Assembly (NCBI GenBank): GCA_018398805.1
Contig: JAGFBZ010000855.1
Span: 2,790,001-2,854,000 of the forward strand
Direction: 5' to 3'
DNA from: Hirundichthys speculiger
Lineage: Eukaryota > Chordata > Actinopteri > Beloniformes > Exocoetidae
Length of the DNA stretch: 64,000 bases
The translations under genes and the position numbers were made by a program. The notes under the pieces were generated by a model. The model did no database searches. It saw only the letters and a program-made list of their open reading frames with translations, and was not told the DNA's origin. Of the stretch, positions 1-8,926 are shown piece after piece (the stretch's first letter is position 1; the number at the start of each line of letters is the position of its first letter).

Positions 1-1354
1 TAATCTTTTCAAGGTCCTGAGACTTACTTACCTATTTGTGAATGTTGCACTGAAATACAATATCTTTCATTTGCAACAAATATTAAAATCTTTCCTCTTT
101 TAAAATTATATCCTTATTCTCTTAATGACTTTTTTCCTCATGTAGCTGTGACTTAATTCTTAATACATTGTACCTTAGTATTATAATAATATTATGACTT
201 ATTTTATGAGAAAAGAATTATGACAAAAGCTTTATTCATAATTTTTTTTCCTCCCCTCAAGGTGGCCCTAAAACTCTGTCATATGTATGTCTCCAATTTT
301 GGTGTTGAAATTCAGCCAATGACTTCTGGATTGAGCTGCTGACTGACTATATTTTTCCCTTTTTGCAGTGCATATGGGTCTTTACACATTCTCATTTGGT
401 TATTTTTGCACCGGTCCTGTCCCATTATTTAGTTAAACCAATTTATTGCCCCACTGGTTGCATGATGTTTACGTCATCTGTTTTTCTATTAGTTGGTCCA
501 CAGATAACTGAATTGTTATCTCTGCTTTAGTTATTACTTTGACAGACTTCACATAGCAGCTTTCTCACTTCGACAAAACTCACCTTGACTGCCAAAATGA
601 ATGTTAGGACATTTTCATTTTAGAGGCACTGTCCTTCTGCATTGCCAGTGTGTGCTCACTGGTTTGTTTCTTCAATGATGTGATTGAATCACATTAATGG
701 ATTCCCAGAATTATGAGACCCCCACTGCCTGTTCTGAACCATTAGAGGTGTTGCTTTATCACAGCCAATTCTATTTATTTAGGCTACTTTCTCTTGCAGT
801 GCATTTCATCACATAGAGCAGTTTTTAATTTAAGAAATATGAATGCAAGATATTCTGTTTAGTCTGTTGTAGCATATAATTGTTAGGAGTTGTAAGAAAA
901 GTCAAATAAATAAAAGGTTTAATGAAGCTAACAGAACAGGGTAAACCAGCATAGAGATGCAGGGCTGTTTTCATCCTCGCCATCTTAGGGATCAGGATCT
1001 ATGTTGGTTTTTAAATCATTTAACTGTTATGCCAGTTTTAGACCTGTGTGAAATAATTTCCTTCTTCATGGTAAGATTAATTATTTTTAGGAGCTCACTC
1101 AGTTTCAACTCTGCCCTGTATTTTAGGTCAGCATTTGATCACAAACAAGTGGGTGGGAATGACTGAGTGGGTCTGGGCAAACCAAACTGAAGGCCTGTGC
1201 ATAAATCAGCATTTCCTCTGCAGGGGTTACAACAGATCACTTGCATGTGACGTTTAAAGCCTTGCATGGTGATGACATGCAACGGCCAGTTCTTGTCTGC
1301 ATGCTTCTTAATCAATATTTTCCTTTCTCTCTCTTTGCGTGTCTGTGCTTCCAG
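1..1354 (+). other. nrxn1: nrxn1 intron 2, 3' end (partial)
   Basis: This stretch is AT-rich, has no convincing coding frame, and ends in a pyrimidine-rich tract (CTTTCTCTCTCTTTGCG, then TGCTTCCAG) that forms the acceptor of the first micro-exon. It is intron 2 if the neurexin-1 assignment is right, because SS1 exons follow the large exon coding the first LNS and EGF modules. That upstream exon is not in the window. No repeat family is recognised here. The last 115 bases hold the hexamer cluster listed separately. Confidence 0.7.
1242..1303 (+). promoter_or_regulatory. Cluster of three TGCATG (Rbfox-type) intronic splicing motifs
   Basis: TGCATG occurs at 1242-1247, 1263-1268 and 1298-1303, that is 52 to 113 nt upstream of the 18-nt exon. 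The hexamer is the established high-affinity RNA target of Rbfox splicing factors. Sites upstream of a cassette exon usually favour skipping, and sites downstream favour inclusion. A given hexamer is expected about once per 4 kb of random sequence, so three in 62 nt is striking. That they regulate this exon is inference. Confidence 0.55.
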
Positions 1355-1372
1355 AAGACAGCCATAGAGAAG
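1355..1372 (+). CDS. nrxn1: Neurexin-1 alpha SS1 micro-exon 3 (18 nt)
   Basis: This cassette exon encodes part of the splice-site-1 insert of presynaptic alpha-neurexin, in the extracellular linker between the first EGF-like repeat and the second LNS domain. The sequence is AAGACAGCCATAGAGAAG. It is preceded by a pyrimidine-rich acceptor (TGCTTCCAG) and followed by a donor GTGGGT. Read in phase 1 (a G carried from the upstream exon), it gives E-D-S-H-R-E and leaves a G. The mammalian NRXN1 peptide I remember here is E-D-N-N-V-E, so position, length, phase and the D/E frame agree while the middle differs. The next exon in the same phase starts GT, giving the junction glycine before LAHLMMGDQ. 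On its own this exon would be too short to call. The call rests on order and phase with 4828-4857. Skipping it keeps the frame. Confidence 0.72.
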
Positions 1373-1405
1373 GTGGGTATTTTCATTGTTGGAACAAACA
1401 CTTAT

Positions 1406-1434
1406 TTCTTCTTCTTCTTCTTATTATTATTATT
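1406..1434 (+). repeat. (TTC)n(TTA)n microsatellite
   Basis: About five TTC units run straight into five TTA units, 34 nt after the donor of the 18-nt exon. The tract is pyrimidine/uridine-rich in the transcript and could bind PTB- or TIA-type proteins, but that is speculation. Confidence 0.85.
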
Positions 1435-2334
1435 GTATGCTGTTGACATGATCAAGATTCCCTTAAATGAATTGGTTGAAACATGTGCTATCAGTGTAAC
1501 TGGAGTGGTAAGTGAGACTGAACAGTTTAAAAGTGCTTGTTTGCTCGTTTGTAAGTATGTATGTTTTCATTCATTTCTTTTTTCTTTTCTCTATTTTTTT
1601 TAAACTGGACATCTATTTCATTTTCCAAAATTGTCATAACAATCTCAGCCAAAAAATGTAATATAAAAGGTTCCTGACTTCTCTAGTTATGACAAAAACA
1701 AGATGTTCATGTTCACATTTAAAATTTTACAGTATCATACTCTTGTATGTAAACAATAATAATCTTGATTTATATCTATCTTTTTTTTTTTTAGATTTCA
1801 AGATTAATAGCTTTGTAAACTTTTATATTATTTTCAACAGCCCTGAAGTGCTGCTGATTAAACACTCAGGCTTGGGTTTCATATGATGGGGAAATTAACA
1901 TCTGGTCCCTAAGAGTGCAGTGTCCAGTTCTGTGAATTATGTCCTAATACTGCACTAAACCCATATTACAAGCTCATTTCAATAATGGTGAAAACAGTCT
2001 ACCAGGACCAGCGCAGGTCAGTGATGAGTTGCAAAGAAGCAGGCATCTTAATAATGAAGAGCCTGTAATTTATCATCAACACAGACACTGCTTGTTTCTT
2101 TTAACAGCACAGGATTACCTCTTCAGATAAACATATTTGAGAAGGGCTCATTTTATTCAGACAAAAAGAAAGGGTATCAAATCTGCTGTGATAAACAGAC
2201 TCCTCTTGGCTTTGCCTTATCATACCACATTTGCCATTTGGTAACATTATGTTCTTCTGCAGTCAAGGACAACACAGTGAGCTCTGACATCCCAGCTCCA
2301 AAATTTAGGTTGCATCAATTTAAACAAAACTAAG

Positions 2335-2492
2335 CTTGAGTTTCGGCTGCTCCCTATTTGGGGTCACTACCGGACAGTAATCTACATTAGAAGCTTGTCA
2401 CAAGTTTTACTCCAGATGCCCTTGCTGACGCAACCAGGATTCAACCCTGGGACCTCCCATATGGTAGGCGACAGCACTACCACTGAGGCTCA
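2335..2492 (+). repeat. Degraded teleost interspersed repeat
   Basis: The phrases TTCGGCTGCTCCCTATTTGG, GTCACTACCGGACAG, CCAGATGCCCTTGCTGACGC and GGATTCAACCCTGGGACC in this order match a widespread fish repeat I recognise by its 'ATGCCCTTCCTGACGCAACC' core. The copy is diverged and has no clear target duplication. Its class (LINE- or SINE-derived) is undetermined. Confidence 0.5.
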
Positions 2493-3085
2493 GTTTGATC
2501 AGTTTAAATAAAACTAACAAACTTAAAACAAAGAAGAAAACACAGAGTTGGAAAAGGTTTTGGTGCAGCATGCAGTGACATCTGCCTCTTCACTCTTTCT
2601 TCAGCTGGTGTTGTCTAACACTGGTGTATCCTCTACTCAGTAACAATCCAGCCATGTCATGTGTAAGACATGGCTTCTCAGCAATAAATAATGGTGCAGT
2701 GAATAACAAGTGTGGATCTTCGTAAATCAATCTACACGACTCATTCAAATGCTCTTCTCCCCAACATTTTGTATTCCTATGAATACATACGCAACAGGGC
2801 CAGACACAGAGGCCACTGTGTTCAAACCTTTTAGGTTCAAATTTACCACTGGTCCTCTAAAGCCAAAACCAGTTGTAATGATTAAATGCCAAAACAGTTT
2901 CCTCCAGGTACAGAGCAACAGTAAATCTGTCACTTACATGATAGTTTAGTGCTTCCTTTGACTGCTTCAGTATAAAAGATTGCATAATTTTTGACATTTA
3001 TTTTGAGCTCACACTGACACCAGGATGGGCTGTTACAATGTTTGGTTAATCGGAAAAATCAGATAGAAAAATACCATCCTATGAT

Positions 3086-3152
3086 AGATAAATAAATAAA
3101 TAGATAATTTAATAATAATAATAATAATAATAAAAATAATAAAATAATTAAA
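3086..3152 (+). repeat. AT-rich simple repeat, (ATAA)n/(AAT)n
   Basis: Runs of ATAA followed by about nine AAT units abut the truncated end of the Tc1-like element at 3156. The junction may reflect breakage and slippage at the transposon's lost end. Confidence 0.8.
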
Positions 3153-3155
3153 AAA

Positions 3156-3519
3156 TGTAATGGCTTCTTTCTCACTGAGTGGCCTACCAACCCATGTTGG
3201 TGCTCTGTGAATAATGACACTCTCTTACCAGCTTCAGCCAACATCTTCACAAGGTGTTTTGATTTTGTTTTGGGGTTGATATGCCCGTTTTTTACCAAAG
3301 TACTTTCATCTGTGGGACACAGAACCCATCTCCTTCCTGAACGGTATGATGGCTGGACATTCCCATGATGTGTATACTTGCATAGACCTGTGCCACAGAT
3401 GAGTGTGGCACCTTCAGGCATCTGGAAATTGTACCCAAAGATGAACCAGACTTGTGGAGGTCCACAATCCTCTTGCTGATATCTTGGCTGATTTTCTTTT
3501 GCTTTTCAAATAATGTCAC
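3156..3519 (-). pseudogene. Tc1-like transposase N-terminal fragment, frameshifted
   Basis: Reading from 3519 leftwards, the start MTLFEKQKKISQDISKRIVD introduces a paired-like helix-turn-helix (KRIVDLHKSGSSLGTISRCL). After roughly 40 residues the reading must move to another frame, near 3380-3395, to continue with HHGNVQPSYRSGRR. It then continues with PKTKSKHLVKMLAEAGKRVS and ends near GHSVRKKPL. These are hallmark phrases of teleost Tc1 transposase DNA-binding domains. Full proteins of the family are about 340 residues; here about 115 remain. The DDE catalytic triad is missing, so no activity is possible. Confidence 0.82.
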
Positions 3520-3852
3520 ACATGTAAGCTGTGTGTTTGATGTGTACTTTAAAATACATTTGTGGGTGTGCTTCCAGTTAACTCAGATGTTGTCAATTAA
3601 ACTATCAGAAGCTATGCCATCATTATCTGGGCTTTCCCAAATTGTTTACAGGCATAGTAATCTTGGTGTATGTAAGCTTCTGAATTTGAAGAAAGTCATA
3701 AAAAGTTTTCGTAAATTGTGAAAAAAATATCTCTCATTCTGGCATTTAGCAAATACAACTAATTTGGAGAATCCTAACTGACCTTAAACAGGAAAATCTA
3801 GTCTGATTTAATGTTATTCTGTAAGAGTATTTAAAAGTCCGGTTTCAACTGT
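3156..3852 (-). mobile_element. Truncated Tc1/mariner (Sleeping Beauty-related) transposon
   Basis: The right part is the typical 5' non-coding arm of salmonid/teleost Tc1 elements. It includes the phrase CTATCAGAAGCT, an inner direct-repeat-like stretch CTTGGTGTATGTAAGCTTCTGA (about 3661-3682), and an outer one ending in CCGGTTTCAACTGT (about 3838-3851). The two spaced repeats are the IR/DR layout of this group. The coding part on the minus strand stops within the DNA-binding region, at about 3156, and the catalytic domain and the other end are absent. The element is a dead fragment lying in an intron between two micro-exons. Confidence 0.82.
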
Positions 3853-4827
3853 TCATGATTAAAACATATTTGAATTCACAAAAAGCAAGTTCTGCTCGTC
3901 ACACTTGGCTTCATAGTTTGTTTGTTTTCGTTTTGTTTTCAGTTAATTTTAGGAGTGTCCTTTTTGTTCAGGTCTTTATAACAATTGTCTGCTAAGCATA
4001 TCATGAGAGAGAGTGACGGAGACCGCAATCACTAATATACTGACTCTTCACATAATACTAAGTGCTACCCCAACAGCTCACTGGGTTGCATTAAGATTAC
4101 AAGTAGAATAAGTATATATTTGCTAATTTGGTGTAATTATTTATTTATTTATCACTTCATTGTATTGTCAAACGGCTGGTTTATGACAATGAATAATGTC
4201 CAACAAAGAGCATTTTCCATTTAACCAGTCTACAGCCAATATCCCTCCCAAAAATCTAGCAGTCATCTAGGGGCTGATGTGGAAGCCTCAGGTGTCGCGA
4301 AAAGTGTTGCAGTTTCATTGCAACACTGAAAATCTACAGCAACATAAAAGGAGTTATATTGGTGTGGTGTTCATCCTGAAGCTCATCGTTCATTGAAAAC
4401 ATTGTGCTTTAACTGTTATTCAATGACGAAATACAGTTAAACTTCCAAAAAGAAGCAGTTATGTTAATGGTAATTGTGGAAACACTTATGCAACGTGATA
4501 AAAAAAAAAAAAATGTGTATAGAGTTTTCTTTATAAGTGTTCTACTATGGTGGTCATCTTATGAATAAACGGTCAACCTGAGCTTATGTTTCTGAATGAG
4601 GTGTAAGTTGCTGATGATGCATTGCAACCTGCTTTGGTTGACTAAATGCTCATCTGGCAAACCCTGTTTGTGCATCCTCCTCTTTTTCTCCGCCCTACTT
4701 TTCCCTAACCCCAACGTTCCTCAAGTAAAACAGACATCTTCTCTGAAAGAGATGCCCGCATGCCAGTGTCACACAGTTTCCCATGATCCCTTGTTCTCTG
4801 CTGACTGTGCTCTTGTTTTCCTTCAAG

Positions 4828-4857
4828 GTCTGGCACACCTGATGATGGGCGACCAAG
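4828..4857 (+). CDS. nrxn1: Neurexin-1 alpha SS1 micro-exon 4 (30 nt)
   Basis: This is the diagnostic exon of the window. It encodes the central part of the SS1 insert of alpha-neurexin, a presynaptic adhesion receptor whose SS1 lies between EGF-A and LNS2 in the extracellular region. The exon begins GTCTGGCACACC and ends GACCAAG. It is bordered by a strong acceptor (GTTTTCCTTCAAG) and a donor GTATGG. In phase 1 the preceding G completes glycine, and the exon reads L-A-H-L-M-M-G-D-Q with a final G carried on. I recall this peptide unchanged from mammalian NRXN1, followed by G-K-S-K, which is exactly what the next exon (5560-5571) encodes. The NRXN2 SS1 peptide I recall differs, so paralogue nrxn1 is preferred. 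Teleosts often keep two copies (nrxn1a/b), and I cannot tell which this is. Skipping is frame-neutral. Confidence 0.87.
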
Positions 4858-5559
4858 GTATGGGATCTGTTTTTTTTTTTGTTGTTTTTTTTTGTTGTTT
4901 TTTTTCCCTCCCATCGTCAGTCCATTGTTCCCCTTATCCCCCATTTTGTTCAGAAATGTATGCGTGCCTCTAACTGCTACGCAGGCTTGAAGCTTCAGAT
5001 ATAGGCTGCTGTCAGTTCTATTTTGATTGACCTTGGCGACTTTTAGTCTGTTAGTTTTTCATCACATGACCCTTTTTAAAGCTCATTGGTTGATCATGTA
5101 TACCATTTCATTCTCTCTTTTTAATTATTCTCATTTACTATACCTTTTTGTGGCAGTTCAAGTAATGGGATGCTTGCATTAACAGATTGCAATGCGTGGT
5201 GGTGGAAAATAGCTTACTGACTTTTTGAGCTAATCCTCTGTCCTTTGTAATGCATGTTACCAACATCTGCACAGACGGGCAGTCCATTCTATTTTCATCT
5301 TTCCATTTATTTGGTACTGCATTTTGCTATTATGCAGCAGCGCCAAGATGTGAAGCATAGCGCTTATTTTCCACTCCACATTGCAGCCGCCCATTTACGC
5401 TCTTCTATTTGCACATATTTGTAGCCATCAAGCCTCTCTCCTCTGTCACCTGTCCTTCTCCAACTTTACCATGGCATTTATTGGTGTTTCCTTTGCCTTT
5501 GTTTCCCCTTTTTGTCTGGAATCTGCTTTCTTCATGGAACATTTCATCAAATCTCATAG
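4858..5559 (+). other. nrxn1: nrxn1 intron 4
   Basis: This short 702-bp intron sits between the 30-nt and 12-nt micro-exons. It starts GTATGG and ends ATCTCATAG. Immediately after the donor is a T/GTT-rich tract (4870-4908). One TGCATG lies at 5251-5256. The last 180 bases are pyrimidine-rich but the acceptor itself (CATCAAATCTCATAG) is interrupted by purines. No mobile element is recognised. Confidence 0.7.
4870..4908 (+). promoter_or_regulatory. U-rich/GUU tract just downstream of exon 4 donor
   Basis: Three T-runs separated by GTTG begin 13 nt after the exon-4 donor. U-rich tracts in this position are known binding sites for TIA1-type proteins that help U1 recognise weak donors, and for PTB/CELF/ELAVL-type regulators. 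Function here is inferred from position alone. Confidence 0.35.
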
Positions 5560-5571
5560 GTAAAAGTAAAG
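5560..5571 (+). CDS. nrxn1: Neurexin-1 alpha SS1 micro-exon 5 (12 nt)
   Basis: The sequence GTAAAAGTAAAG lies between acceptor ATCTCATAG and donor GTAGTA. Joined after the 30-nt exon in phase 1, it gives G-K-S-K and leaves a G. That is the continuation expected for neurexin-1 SS1 (…GDQ-GKSK-G…), just before the LNS2 domain. With 18 and 30 nt from the other two cassettes, the full insert is 60 nt or 20 residues, and every combination stays in frame. The exon is only four codons long. The donor (+4 T, +5 A) and pyrimidine tract are weaker than those of exon 4, as expected for a regulated neuronal micro-exon. The alternative is a chance match, but order, phase and spacing argue against it. Confidence 0.75.
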
Positions 5572-5772
5572 GTAGTACCCTTTTTAATCCCCTGAATTCA
5601 CTGAACTTGTGGCAGTGTTTCTGGCATTATATACTCATGCTGAATGATGTATATAAAGTCACTGGCATTTTTATTTATTTTTCAATAATTAAATTCAAGC
5701 TTTTCAAGGTAGGTGCAGCTCCTGCTTTGCATTCACATATTTAAGCTGGGTCACCTGTTCTCTTTTGCTTGA

Positions 5773-5778
5773 TGCATG
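5773..5778 (+). promoter_or_regulatory. TGCATG (Rbfox-type) motif about 200 nt downstream of exon 5
   Basis: A single TGCATG lies 202 nt past the 12-nt exon. Downstream Rbfox sites typically promote exon inclusion. A single hexamer is weak evidence. Confidence 0.3.
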
Positions 5779-6378
5779 GGAATTTTAATAGGAACATAAT
5801 AGTTGTTTGTTCAACAGCACCCAGGGGCAAATTTTCTCTTTTTGTTTAAATTGTGGGTTTTGAAATTGTGTGTGAGGGTTGATCATAGTGTTGTGGGCCT
5901 CCCATCCTGGCTGTGATCCTCACCTCTTCTTGCTGTGGGGTAAGTGGACGTCTGATCTTTCCCATTTGACTCTCCTCCTTAGGGCAGAGAGGGGAAGTTT
6001 GGCTTCTAAGGTCCCTACTGAGCATACAAGGTAAAACTTTGATTCTTTCATATCGATAACTACAGTAAAGCTAGATTTTGAAAGCCTACATTAGTTGGCA
6101 ATAAAGTGATGTTCTTCAGTGTGAATATGTTTGGATGGTGAACTGTAGAATAATATGTAATGCTGTAGAGCTAATAGGGCTGGACTAAAATATTTGGATA
6201 TTTGTTTGTTAGGTTGACATTCGGATTTCAATTTTCTTCCTGCTTCCACGAATAGTTGAACTGCAAAAGAAAATTGTCAGAATTTTAACATTTTTATTGC
6301 ACCATAAAGACAGAGCTGACAGCACTGTAGGCTGTGAACATCACCCATAGTAACGTCTCAGTCCACTTTGGCTATTAA

Positions 6379-6973
6379 TGTGAGGGATGCTGTATGATGA
6401 GAATCCAAATGCAGGATACTCAGAGGCAGAAGTAATCCAGCAGAAGTTCTTTAATAAATCAAAAGTTCTGCCAGGGCAGGGAGTCTGGAACAAAAACCAA
6501 ACTAAACTAAACAGTCAGAGATCCAAACTACAGACCTGACAAGGAGGCAAAAAGAAACCTAAAATCTAAGCAGTAGAAAATCCAAATGATAGAGATGCGG
6601 CAGGGTGGCTAAACAGAGAAACTGTCAGGGAAGAAGGGAGAGACAGGATATAATGACGGACTGACGAGATGTACATGGGAACTATTGAGAGAGGTTGGAC
6701 CAAGGGAGGCCAACTGAGAACCTAACACAGAAAGAAACAAACTAAAACATGTAGTAAATAAACCAGAATTGCAAGAAAACAAGATTAAAACAGGAGAACC
6801 AGGAAACCCTCGAGAAACACAAAAAAGCCAGGGACAAAAATGAACTGAGGAACAGAATCCAAATCAGGGCAAGATAAGAACAAAAGACAAGTTGACTCAA
6901 GAAAACCCCAAACAAACAAACAAAAACACAGGCCAAAAAGCAAACACTCGAGATTAAATCCAACACCGTAACA
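6379..6973 (-). mobile_element. Solo LTR with 5-bp target-site duplication
   Basis: The unit starts TGTGAGGG and ends CCGTAACA on the + strand, so it has TG...CA ends on both strands. It is flanked on both sides by ATTAA (6374-6378 and 6974-6978), the 5-bp duplication typical of Ty3/gypsy-like and retroviral integration. At 595 bp with no internal coding sequence it is a solo LTR, left after recombination between two LTRs. On the minus strand an ATTATATCC TATA-like stretch near 6650 and an ATTAAAG motif near 6450 fit the U3-R order. The A-rich + strand (T-rich minus strand) and the phrase CAAATGCAGGAT resemble fish gypsy-type LTRs. Confidence 0.72.
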
Positions 6974-8139
6974 ATTAAAGGGAAGATGACATGCTGAAGA
7001 CTTGCTATGTGGCAACACTTTCAACTGGAGATGAAAAGACAAATGCAGTCTATCAAACATAAAGCTACAATCTAGCCTAACATGGTGCCGCAACAGTCAT
7101 GGAAAAAAAAAAATCATCTGGATCAGTTCAAGCCAATCAACTGTATAGAAGTAGAGATGAAGAAATCAAGTCTTTGAAATGACTCATATCATTTGGGTTC
7201 ATTCACCCAAAATATCAGCTCAGAAATGATCACTGAGTTGTTCACTGGGAATTTCTATCAGACCTTAACCTGCTCTCTGTGGATACTTTAACTCCCATCA
7301 CAACTACAATAAGGAGGAGCATTTATCTCCTTACTACACAGGTTTTTAAAAATATGTTGAACAAATTAAGCATTCAAACTATCCTGCAATTAAAGAAGCC
7401 TACTGTCAAGTTGTGTGCTCAGAAGCCCTCCTCAAGAAGTGAAGGGACAAACTGTATTTAATTTTTTGATAATGTATAGCTATATATTTTTTTTTAAATC
7501 AGACACTGTTAGTTTCATAAACTAATGGAAAGCAAGTACCATCAATTAGAGATCCCGATGGTGAATAAACCTTGATTAAAATAATTTCAAATTGTGAGAA
7601 ACTGTATGTCTGCAACTGGGAAACCTGAAACATTTACCAATGTTGCAGAAATTGCTGTCAATGGATGCAAAAAGAGGATAATTCATGGCCTCTGCTTCTA
7701 ACGTTTGTCTATTTTGCCATAAGCATATAAGTACCAATCCACTTCTATGGCAGCAGAGCCCATGAACTCCCCTTCCTTTTGCTTCTATGGACTGTCGTCA
7801 GTAGTCAACTTGTACAGACTTATGAAAACAATGGAGATGCCTGTACAAACTGTTCTTGTTACACACTTTTTCAGAGTTCAGCCCCAGGGATCAAGGGATC
7901 CTCTCAAGGGGCACCGTCTACACTATCACTTGAGTGAAATGGCATGTTTGAGTCTTGTCAGAAGCTTAAAATGGCAATTTATATTTATGTAGCTCCGTTG
8001 CCCTCTGCAGTAACATTTGTCTCCATTTTACTGCAAACATATATTCCGTTCTAACTCAAAACTGATTTACGTTATTGTCCTTACCATCTAATAATAGACC
8101 TTGCATTGTTTTAACTCCAGAGCACTGCTTTAACTCCTT

Positions 8140-8331
8140 AAAGAGACTGTCATATGCAAAAGTTAAAATAATTTGAAAAAACAAATTAGGATTCCATTCT
8201 ATTTAGATTTAAGAAAGTCTACTTCCTGTATTTTTTTTGCATCTTAAAGAAATTGAAAAATAAAAATGCATATCAACTTTAGAAAAAACAACATGACCAG
8301 GGGCGCCTAAAAACCTTTGCACAGCACTGTA
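8140..8331 (-). mobile_element. Truncated Tc1-like element end
   Basis: The block ends GGGGCGCCTAAAAACC, then TTTGCACAGCACTGTA. Reversed, this is the common teleost Tc1 terminal sequence beginning TACAGTGCTGTGCAAA. The end abuts TA, the expected target. No matching opposite terminus or transposase is seen; the inner boundary near 8140 is approximate. Confidence 0.55.
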
Positions 8332-8384
8332 ATTTCATGACTGCCATCATATATAATACATGATGTATGATGGCAGATAACAGT

Positions 8385-8513
8385 GCAATGGATGGACGAC
8401 CCGTCCACAGTGGACCCAGTCTTTTGCCTGAAGACAGCTGAGATAAGCTACAGCAGATCCCCTTGACCCTGAATGGGATGAAGGGGGTACAAACAATAGA
8501 TAGATGGATGAAT
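8385..8513 (+). repeat. LINE 3'-tail repeat
   Basis: The order CACAGTGGACCC, CAGATCCCCTTGACCCTG, GGGATGAAGGGGGTAC, then ATAGATAGATGGATGAA is a non-LTR retrotransposon 3' end with a GATGGA-type tail, in + orientation. It shares the CAGATCCCC.TGACCCTG core with 27260-27330, and in reverse with 47172 and 56349. Confidence 0.6.
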
Positions 8514-8926
8514 TATAGCAGAGGATACAGTATATTACTGTGTTATGTGTTACGATAATAAAGTTATACTGCAACAATCCCCCTCCCCACCACCTTCACC
8601 TCAAACAACACACATGCCGAAACACCGTACATTCGTTACAGTCCTATACCAAAGTTTGGAACAGCCCTACTAGCTAATAAGAAAGATATGAGAAACTGTT
8701 TTTATTGAATTAATTTTTGCTCTTGCTTTGACATTTACTGTCTTATGTTGCTTGGTGCAAAATCCTTTACATCAAATAGCTACTACTGTGTCATGTTAAA
8801 TCTTTTATCCTGTAAATGTGATGCATCATGTTGGCAGGTAAGTCTTCAACCAGACCCGTTTATTTTAAGGAATGAGGGAGTACTTCATGCTGTTTTGTAA
8901 TATCAGATGTTGCACTGATACAACTT

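Larger units (their letters stand above)
1373..4827 (+). other. nrxn1: nrxn1 intron 3
   Basis: This is 3,455 bp with donor GTGGGT and acceptor CCTTCAAG. It contains a TTC/TTA microsatellite just after the donor, a degraded interspersed repeat near 2335-2492, an AT-rich simple repeat, and a truncated Tc1-family transposon from 3156 to 3852. The remainder (about 1440-2330, 2500-3080 and 3860-4800) is unremarkable AT-rich intron sequence in which I recognise nothing. A 19-nt imperfect hairpin GTTGCA...TGCAAC lies at 4305-4323. Confidence 0.65.

Noticed and set aside
5950..6002. Exon-like segment CTCCTCCTTAG / GGCAGAGAGGGG / CTAAGGTCCC after exon 5
   Set aside because: The acceptor is good, but the peptide does not match neurexin LNS2 (expected to start with K-E-E-Y-like residues) and the donor would be GTCCCT, a poor site.
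8342..8375. 10-bp inverted repeat TGCCATCATA...TATGATGGCA
   Set aside because: Arms are short and lie in low-complexity AT sequence; expected by chance at this scale.
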